The notes under the pieces: generated by a model
Told to the model about the DNA's origin: nothing
Databases searched by the model: none
The model's input: only the letters and a program-made list of their open reading frames with translations
Position numbers and translations under genes: made by a program
NCBI GenBank assembly: GCA_015956445.1
Contig: WIUZ02000004.1
Span: forward strand, 1,984,001 to 2,048,000
Length of the DNA: 64,000 nucleotides
Direction of reading: 5' to 3'
From: Thelephora terrestris
Taxonomy: Eukaryota > Basidiomycota > Agaricomycetes > Thelephorales > Thelephoraceae
Part shown: positions 58,433-64,000 of the stretch, piece after piece
Position numbering within the stretch: the stretch's first letter is position 1
Layout of the letters: each line of letters begins with the position of its first letter

Positions 58433-59626
58433 ATGCCAACGGACCGCGAGGAGAGAGATTTAACGCAACAGCCACTCTGTGGAAGCGTATCTCGCTCGCC
58501 TGTAGTAAAGTCAAAGTACTTCACTACAGGCCGGATTAAGCCTCTGCCTGTTTTGAGTGAAGAGAGCGAAGCGGTAGACCTCGACATTGATGAAGGAGGA
58601 GAGCATCATGCCAGTGGCTCCAGGAAGCGCCACGGATCTAGAGTCTTAGGGTCTACCAAACCTCCGACCAAAAAGACAAGGCCCAGCAGGCCGTATGCAC
58701 CTCCAGTGACGTACGCGCATCTTGCGCACTTACCAGACTATCTTAATGACGATTTGGATGGTAAGCTAGACTATCGTTTGTGGGATCTAGTTCTGACGAG
58801 CCACTGTAGTAATTTTCTGTGGCATAAAGTGAGCTACATCGCCTACGATGTCCACGCTTTACTCACACAGACCAGTCCGTCAGTGCGGTCGTCCACAGGT
58901 GGACACCATTATGCACATCCGACAAACCACTTCTGGAAGTGTTTACCTCTTTCTGGATTCACCGGTCCCATAACCGCATCTGAGGATTACACTCTCCCGG
59001 AGAAATACAACCTTGGTCTGGTGAGTGGCGAACAACCCCTCTTCCCGCAGCAACTCATATTATCGCAGACAAATCTCATTGATAGGCCGTCAGCGGAGGT
59101 ACGAATAGTGCCACCAACCCTACGAGCTGTTGGCTGATTCATTCTTAGCAATCGGAACTATCGAAGGAAGAGATGCAAGGCGCTGCGCCTGGTCTGATAG
59201 CCAAGATCGGGACATATAAGCCCCTCATCGCCTGCTTTGTTGGTAAGGTTATCTGGAACCATGTCGAATCATACTTGGCACGGGCATCCAAAGAAAAACG
59301 GAAGGGGGACCAGAAGCGACCTTTTGCTTACGACCTACAATCGTACAAGCTTGTCCATTCTGAACCTGAGGCCCGAGAGACGCTATTCTTCGTTGTTCCG
59401 AGCACTTCTGCTAGGGTTGTTGGGTATGATGTAAGTTTTTGAGTTTCGCTCACCGTCCGTCCTCTGATAGACTGTCCCATTCCAGCTCAAAGAAAAGGCT
59501 GCGATGTTCACACTTCTGCGGTCTCGCTTGGGCGAGGTGAAAGCAGGGACGGTCGATTGCACATTAATGACACCAATCCCTTTCCCCATCTTACACAAAA
59601 ACTCAGCAACGCACTCGCAGCCTTAG
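58433..59626 (+). CDS. G/T mismatch-specific DNA glycosylase (TDG/Mug family)
   Basis: Removes thymine or uracil mispaired with guanine, such as arise by deamination of methylcytosine or cytosine. The ATG at 58433 gives MPTDREERDLTQQPLCGSVS and a basic nuclear-type tail (SGSRKRHGSR, PPTKKTRPSRPY). Two resolved introns rebuild the catalytic region: donor gtaagc at about 58761, then a second (gtgagc to agaccag, about 58828-58883) that splits the Asn codon of VIFCGINPSVRSSTGGHHYA. HPTNHFWKCLPLSGFTG follows. The Asn of GINP is the catalytic position; the usual Gly after Pro is Ser here. The second active-site element is VVPSTSARVVGYD, with an intron before LKEKAAMFTLLRSRLGEVK. It ends NSATHSQP with TAG at 59624-59626. 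An upstream in-frame ATG at 58241 exists but would overlap the Brr2 start. Confidence 0.9.
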
Positions 59627-59846
59627 CTCACAACACCGTCTGCGAGCGCATGATGTCGTGTTCGCAAATAAATCTCAACACGGTGCTGCGTTCCCATGTC
59701 ATGTCTCTTCTCCGCCGCGAGGAAACTTGAAAGTTTCACCAGTTTATATTCTCGGACTGCAGCACAGATCATCTGAGTATCACAACCGCACCGGGCCTCA
59801 GACAACATACGTCTCTGCAGCGGAGGAATAATCTTTCCATTACTCC

Positions 59847-60194
59847 TCAAGCCCAACTCATGCACTCCTGGGCTTCCCTCGCAGCAGCCACTAAACCCGA
59901 ACTGATCATACGCAGGTAATGCTCTACTTCATCCCTCTTTGAGGCCCTCACCAAGTCGATGTGTTGGGCTTTGGGGTTCCCTGCAGCAATCTTCCGACGA
60001 TCCCAGCTGAGAAGGACCCTCCTGAGCGGTTGACCCGAAGCTTCATGTGTAGCCTTCTGTTGCATGTAGACCACAAGGTAGGTCTTCCCCGGGACGCGAG
60101 GAGATCCTGTGTTTAACCCAGCGACAACGACATGAGGACGCTGCACGTCAACGAGGAGAATTTTAGTCCCTTGTATCAACGGAGTCGACTGCAT
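59847..60194 (-). pseudogene. Possible broken copy of the neighbouring hypothetical, uncertain
   Basis: An open frame from an ATG at 60194 (MQSTPLIQGTKILLVDVQRP) to TAG. Its C-terminal part, RASKRDEVEHYLRMISSGLV, resembles TTANKTDVEYHLGLIDLDLN of the gene just upstream (60530-61204): a Lys-rich turn, Asp-Val-Glu or Glu-Val-Glu, an aromatic/His pair and a Leu. This may be a second, decayed copy, a last exon of the same gene, or chance. The stretch between them (60200-60530) has only short frames. Confidence 0.35.
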
Positions 60195-60529
60195 GTACGG
60201 AGGAGATAGAAGTCACACCCTGCGGGCTAACTGGTCGTCACCGGGTGCCTTGGCCTGGTGGCCTGATGTCTCTTCAAGAGGAGCGAGCGGACGGAAGTTC
60301 AAATGGGGACGCATCTGGCGCTGTCATTCGGAACATGTACAGGAACGTGTTTCCTTATAAACCATCCCCCTTTTGTTGTAGATGCTATCTGGAAGGCGGA
60401 TTCCGAGACATGGTCGACGCCAGGCATGGTCAACATTCTAACAACGACATTCATACAAAACCCAAGTCACAAGATGATACACAAACACATAGATTACGAA
60501 GCGAGCTTTCGAGACCCTGATGCATGCGC

Positions 60530-61204
60530 CTACTGTGAGGCAACGTGCGATAAGTAAGCACTGTCGACGCAGGACGCGAAGAAGGAACTTACTTGAGTTT
60601 CCAGAACCTTCGTAATCGCCTTATTCAAATCGAGATCAATAAGGCCTAGATGGTATTCCACATCCGTCTTATTCGCCGTAGTGACCCAGTCCATGTGGGC
60701 CGCCTGAATAGCTGCGGTCAACCGCCTGTGGTTCTCGGCGATCCACCTGTCGTACGAGGCTCGTTGGTCGTTGGCAGTCTTGTTCCTGGGATCGCGCTTG
60801 CTCATCTCCAGTGCCTCCTTGTACGAGTCCTCCTTGCGCTTGCTAGACTTCTGGTGAGCCGCTTGCTTCTCCAAGTAAAGGTTGAGTCTGGTTTTTTCCG
60901 GGTTTAAACGGGAGCGGGAGTTCAGCCACTTGATGGCCTCTTCGACTTTCTCCCTCGACACAGGTTCCCTCTTCCTCGGGGCATCTGACACCGCACTTAC
61001 GTCAAAACTGGGCTCTGTGACGTGGAGAAAGTTGTCTTTCATAAGCTTACCTGGTGCATGAACCGCGTGAGTGTTCTGAACTTCCTCCAATATACCTTCC
61101 GCGATCTTCTGTGGGTCAAAGGGCAAAGTACCGTCCTTTGCAGCACAAAGACTGAGCGGTAGACTGAAAGAAAACCCAGATTTGTAGCTTACAGTGCCAA
61201 TCAT
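60530..61204 (-). CDS. Fungal conserved hypothetical protein
   Basis: I do not recognise a named domain. The ATG at 61204 (MIGT) is followed by a likely intron (gtaagc to ccgctcag, about 61150-61192). The protein then reads LCAAKDGTLPFDPQKIAEGI, then REPVSREKVEEAIKWLNSRS and a long charged helical region (EKQAAHQKSSKRKEDSYKEA, ASYDRWIAENHRRLTAAIQA). It closes with HMDWVTTANKTDVEYHLGLI and DLDLNKAITKVLETQ. The stretch with MDWV...K.DVEY is, from memory, common in Agaricomycete hypothetical proteins with no assigned function. The 3' end is unclear: an intron may start after LETQ at about 60591, in which case the gene continues towards 59847. No signal peptide or membrane segment is evident. Confidence 0.5.
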   Translation of the reverse strand: MIGTVSYKSGFSFSLPLSLCAAKDGTLPFDPQKIAEGILEEVQNTHAVHAPGKLMKDNFLHVTEPSFDVSAVSDAPRKREPVSREKVEEAIKWLNSRSRLNPEKTRLNLYLEKQAAHQKSSKRKEDSYKEALEMSKRDPRNKTANDQRASYDRWIAENHRRLTAAIQAAHMDWVTTANKTDVEYHLGLIDLDLNKAITKVLETQVSSFFASCVDSAYLSHVASQ

Positions 61205-61511
61205 GTTGAGGTTTCAGAGTGGAGGAGGACAAAGGAACGAGTTATTCGCTTCCAGCGATATTTAAATATGATGGCAGGTTTGCAATTCCCATCCTAGGAT
61301 CACAAGATATGACGCTCGCTCGAGGGATTAAGTAGTCTGGCAGTAGAGCGGTGCACCAGATATCCCCACTCATACAGAAGAGACCGCACAGGGATGCGTG
61401 GACCAGCGGTTAGTGGTCTTAAGCCGAGAACGCACCGTGGGGCCTGATCATCCTTTTTGGTAAATCAGGCGCAGTTCCTCCTCTCGGCTAACTCATACCA
61501 TCCCCAACACA

Positions 61512-62618
61512 ATGGCCGAATTTTCGTGGTCAGACTCAGTAAAGGCTGCATTCGCTCCATGTCTCTCGTGTCTCAACTCCGCTTGTCGCACACACCGCGA
61601 CGACAGACCCTCTTCCCAAGGTTCATCTCGCCCGGATCTTGACCGTCTTCTCCAGGACGTAGACACCGACACCGAGGCCGAAACCCTTTCACTTCACTCC
61701 AACATTGGCGACTCACGGCGAAAGAGGAAGAAGAAACGTAGTCGTTCCAAAACTATCACTCTCTTTGGCTACAACCTCTTCGGAAAGCCGCCTATCAGAC
61801 TTGAGGGCGATGACGACCTGACTTCTGCCACTGTACCACCCGTGGGCAGGCGTGGCTCTTCTAACGTCGTAAAAAAGTCGATTTCTACTTCCACCTTGGA
61901 CTCGGATGCAGCTCCTCTCGACCCCTCAACAATTGCGCAACTGTCCGCGGCACAGCCCTCTTCTGGTCCCAGCGAAGAGGACTCACGGAAGAAAGAGGAA
62001 AGGAGGAGAAGGCGAAGGGAGAGGAAGGAGAGGAAGGAAGCCTTGGCAAGGGCTATGGGACAGGCTGACGAAGAGTTCGAGGGTTTCCCCGGCAGTGGCC
62101 CTGGTGTCCCGGCACCCTCATCTCCTCGAGAGTTTATTCTCGTTTCCCCGATATCTCCCAACGATGAATTAGTGGAAGATGCAGACTTCGACGCAGAGGC
62201 GTACAATACTAGGAGACACACCGGAAGCGTCCGCTCCGATTCCGATTCACGCTCGAGAACGTCAGCATCCACGTCCAACCTCGATTCTTCGCATTACGGC
62301 CATTACTATTCTCAACAACCAGCACCAATTCCTGCTCCGACCACCCGAAGGCCGAACTCATTCGACGCACTCCAAAAGAAGAGAAAATCATCTCGTCCAA
62401 AAGGGTCGTCGAAGACTTCGTCTTCCAAGGCCTCGCAATCCCCTCCGATACGCTCTCCTGTCGACCCCGTATTCCCCTCGCACCCAATTATTGTGAACCC
62501 GGAATTTGAAGGATTCCCAGACGATGGTACTTTCCCCTCAACCGGGTTTGGTGGTGGAAGGATGAGCAGGAAGAACAGTGAGATGGGAGTGATCCTTGCC
62601 AGGCGAGGTGATAATTGA
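61512..62618 (+). CDS. Low-complexity conserved hypothetical protein, intronless
   Basis: A single 369-codon exon from the ATG at 61512 to TGA. The N-terminus MAEFSWSDSVKAAFAPCLSC then LNSACRTHRDD has a cysteine cluster next to a Trp/Phe helix, which could be palmitoylated and membrane-bound. The segment LLQDVDTDTEAETLSLHSNI followed by RRKRKKKRSRSKTITLFG and YNLFGKPPIRLEGDD is, as I recall, shared by uncharacterised basidiomycete proteins. The remainder is Ser/Pro/Arg-rich and disordered, with a charged KKEERRRRRRERKERKEAL coiled-coil stretch and two EFEGFP motifs, at about 62080 and 62505, that may be docking sites. No enzyme motif is present. It is unusual here in lacking introns. Confidence 0.7.
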   Translation: MAEFSWSDSVKAAFAPCLSCLNSACRTHRDDRPSSQGSSRPDLDRLLQDVDTDTEAETLSLHSNIGDSRRKRKKKRSRSKTITLFGYNLFGKPPIRLEGDDDLTSATVPPVGRRGSSNVVKKSISTSTLDSDAAPLDPSTIAQLSAAQPSSGPSEEDSRKKEERRRRRRERKERKEALARAMGQADEEFEGFPGSGPGVPAPSSPREFILVSPISPNDELVEDADFDAEAYNTRRHTGSVRSDSDSRSRTSASTSNLDSSHYGHYYSQQPAPIPAPTTRRPNSFDALQKKRKSSRPKGSSKTSSSKASQSPPIRSPVDPVFPSHPIIVNPEFEGFPDDGTFPSTGFGGGRMSRKNSEMGVILARRGDN

Positions 62619-62700
62619 GATCTATGACCCTCATCTGCTGCTTCATGAATCAAGACTCGTTTGAGCTGCATCTCGTCCGATAGTAGTACACATGTATGAT

Positions 62701-63280
62701 CTACGGGTTGTTTGCCTGTATTGTTGCTTCTCCAGGTTTCGTCCCTGCGGTGTTCTGTGGTAGAGAATTAGACACTTTAGACGCTGGGTCGATATCATGG
62801 CAAATGTACCTGTCGAAGTTTCGCGAGGTGGATCTTAAGGGTTTCGGCGTACTGGTCAAACCCAAGAGTGACCATGGCGTAAAGGATGTCTTCGCCGCCT
62901 ATGGTTTTGCGCTTCTCGACGAGACATTTCTCTGCAGCTTCACTCGTAATGAAACTTATGAACTCTGAGACGCATTCCTGGACGCATTCCTTTGCCTCCT
63001 TTGAGATTTTGGCTGTCGCTGGGACACTAGATTTCATTATCCTGGCTACATTTGCAATCTTTCCATAGACATGTCAGTCACAGGCAAGAGAGAGGGATGG
63101 GTCGAACGTGTGATGTCAGGGGAGAGTGGCCATACTCACAGGGAGGAAGCGATCTTGTTCTCTGTACTCCCCGACTTCCTGTTCTGTTATAGGCGCAGGT
63201 TCTGGAGCATCCTGGGTAGTTTCAGGAGGGGCGCCGGCACCGTCATTAGGTGCGATATTCTGTGTGAACTCGGACGACAT
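62701..63280 (-). CDS. HAP3: CCAAT-binding factor subunit HAP3 / NF-YB
   Basis: The histone-fold subunit that pairs with HAP5 and HAP2 to bind CCAAT boxes and control respiration, iron and secondary metabolism genes. The ATG at 63280 opens [20 protein letters not shown], an acidic/Pro-rich tail. [20 protein letters not shown] follows, with an intron after FLP (about 63070-63140). The histone fold reads [60 protein letters not shown] and [13 protein letters not shown], matching the NF-YB core with the conserved Cys pair. An intron (gtacat to accacag) leads to a short tail [17 protein letters not shown] with TAG at 62701-62703. All intron borders here were resolved in frame. It is divergent from the cupin gene, about 300 bp away. 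Confidence 0.96.
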
Positions 63281-63584
63281 AGCAGCCTTGACGAAACCTT
63301 TGAACTAGGTAGTATCCCACCCACACCCTTTACAGAGCAACGACGCAGCCACACTTTCTCAAAGTTTCTTTTTTCGTCGGACAACTTTGGCCTCAACGAT
63401 GGCCACTCGAAGCTTGAGACCTGGAAGATGAGTGGGCGGGTGAAGCGGGGGTTAAATAATGTAAATCAAAGACTTGTGCACAACCGCGCTCCGTTCGAAC
63501 CAAACCACGATGAGGTAATCCTCCCCTACTGCGGTCCTTCTGGGGGCTCACCGATATCCAAAGCTATCGGGCTGACCATGGTCT

Positions 63585-64000
63585 ATGTATAGTTCGAAAA
63601 CGTACCGAATCCAAACGACTGACCCTGCCCTCGTTCCCGAGTCCTTCTCTCACCCTCTGGACAGCACCGTCCACAGATACCAACTCAATCTCAGCGATCC
63701 CTGCGGCCTCCGACAAGGAGGCGTCCACCTTGTAACTGTCCCCCCACACAACTCTTCTTCCGTCCCACACTGGCATAGCACAGAGGACGAATGGTTCTAC
63801 ATAATCAAAGCGGGGCCCGACACTCGAATCGTCGTCCACGACGTATCAACGGATCTCCGAGAAGAGCCTGTCCAAGTTGGGGAGTTTTACGGGTTCCCCG
63901 CTGCAAGCAAGACCGCACACGGGTTCAAGACGGGTGAGAGTGAGTTGGTGTATCTTTCCGGAGGCAGCAGGAAAGAGCTTGAGGTCGTGCATTATCCTGG
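63585..64000 (+). CDS. Cupin-domain protein, cut off by the window edge
   Basis: Partial: no stop occurs before position 64000. The ATG at 63585 gives MYSSKTYRIQTTDPALVPES. A cupin barrel follows: GGVHLVTVPPHNSSSVPHWH then STEDEWFYIIKAGPDTRIVV. The His-x-His-x(3-4)-Glu-like set (HWHSTEDEWFY) is the cupin-1 metal-binding motif, and a following GEFYGFPAASKTAHGFKTGE with Gly and His is motif 2. Single-domain cupins of this type include dioxygenases, isomerases and binding proteins, so no substrate can be given. The frame shows no intron in the part present. Confidence 0.75.
   Translation, partial: MYSSKTYRIQTTDPALVPESFSHPLDSTVHRYQLNLSDPCGLRQGGVHLVTVPPHNSSSVPHWHSTEDEWFYIIKAGPDTRIVVHDVSTDLREEPVQVGEFYGFPAASKTAHGFKTGESELVYLSGGSRKELEVVHYP

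Noticed and set aside
61380-61450. A GGACCAGCGGTTAGTGG-like element reminiscent of a tRNA A-box
   Set aside because: No matching B-box or acceptor stem downstream; probably part of the upstream region of the gene at 61512.

Overview
The window is nuclear DNA from a filamentous basidiomycete, most likely an Agaricomycete. The evidence is intron-rich genes with short (about 45-60 nt) GT-AG introns, CpG-rich coding sequence, and gene families typical of these fungi: a Kre9/Knh1-like GPI protein, a stand-alone NRPS-like adenylating enzyme, F-box/LRR proteins, a peroxisomal ABCD transporter, an RNA-silencing RdRP and a TDG-type DNA glycosylase. The species cannot be named from the sequence. CDS spans run from start codon to stop codon and include introns; exon borders are stated only where I resolved them by reading frame.

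Layout, left to right: an SYLF-SH3 actin-patch protein (+); an RBR-type E3 ubiquitin ligase (-); a four-unit polyubiquitin gene (-); a secreted histidine acid phosphatase (-) divergent from the COP9 signalosome subunit CSN5 (+); ribosomal protein eL20 (+); an F-box/LRR protein (-); a peroxisomal ABCD transporter (+); an RNA-dependent RNA polymerase (-) divergent from an OXLD1-like mitochondrial protein (+); a 3 kb stretch with no recognisable gene; an ANL adenylating enzyme (-); a 1.4 kb empty stretch; a second F-box protein (-); a GPI-anchored Kre9-like protein (+); cyclophilin A (-); a methionine permease-like transporter (-); a TMEM242-like protein (-); ribosomal protein eL14 (-); a possible MIF4G-like protein (+); an UNC93-like MFS protein (+); exocyst Exo70 (-) divergent from tRNA ligase Trl1 (+); an E(z)/EZH2-type methyltransferase (-) almost touching the autophagy PROPPIN Atg18 (+); the spliceosomal helicase Brr2 (-) divergent from a TDG/Mug glycosylase (+); a fungal hypothetical (-); a low-complexity hypothetical (+); the CCAAT-factor subunit HAP3/NF-YB (-); and a cupin protein running off the right edge (+).

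Most of this is ordinary housekeeping content, with ubiquitin functions (RBR ligase, polyubiquitin, CSN5, F-box) clustered at the left end. The strongest anomaly is in the RdRP gene. Its central 2.5 kb, about 17340-19860, is almost devoid of CpG: I counted 9 in 2520 bases, against about one per 10 bases in the 180 bases counted at its 3' end. Introns are depleted as well as exons, and the reading frame is intact. This looks like a scar of cytosine-methylation-driven deamination, or a replacement of the gene core from a CpG-poor source, inside a gene of the RNA-silencing machinery itself. The window also encodes a predicted H3K27 methyltransferase and a G:T-mismatch glycosylase, both relevant to silencing or methylation damage, but unlinked to the RdRP in any operon-like sense.
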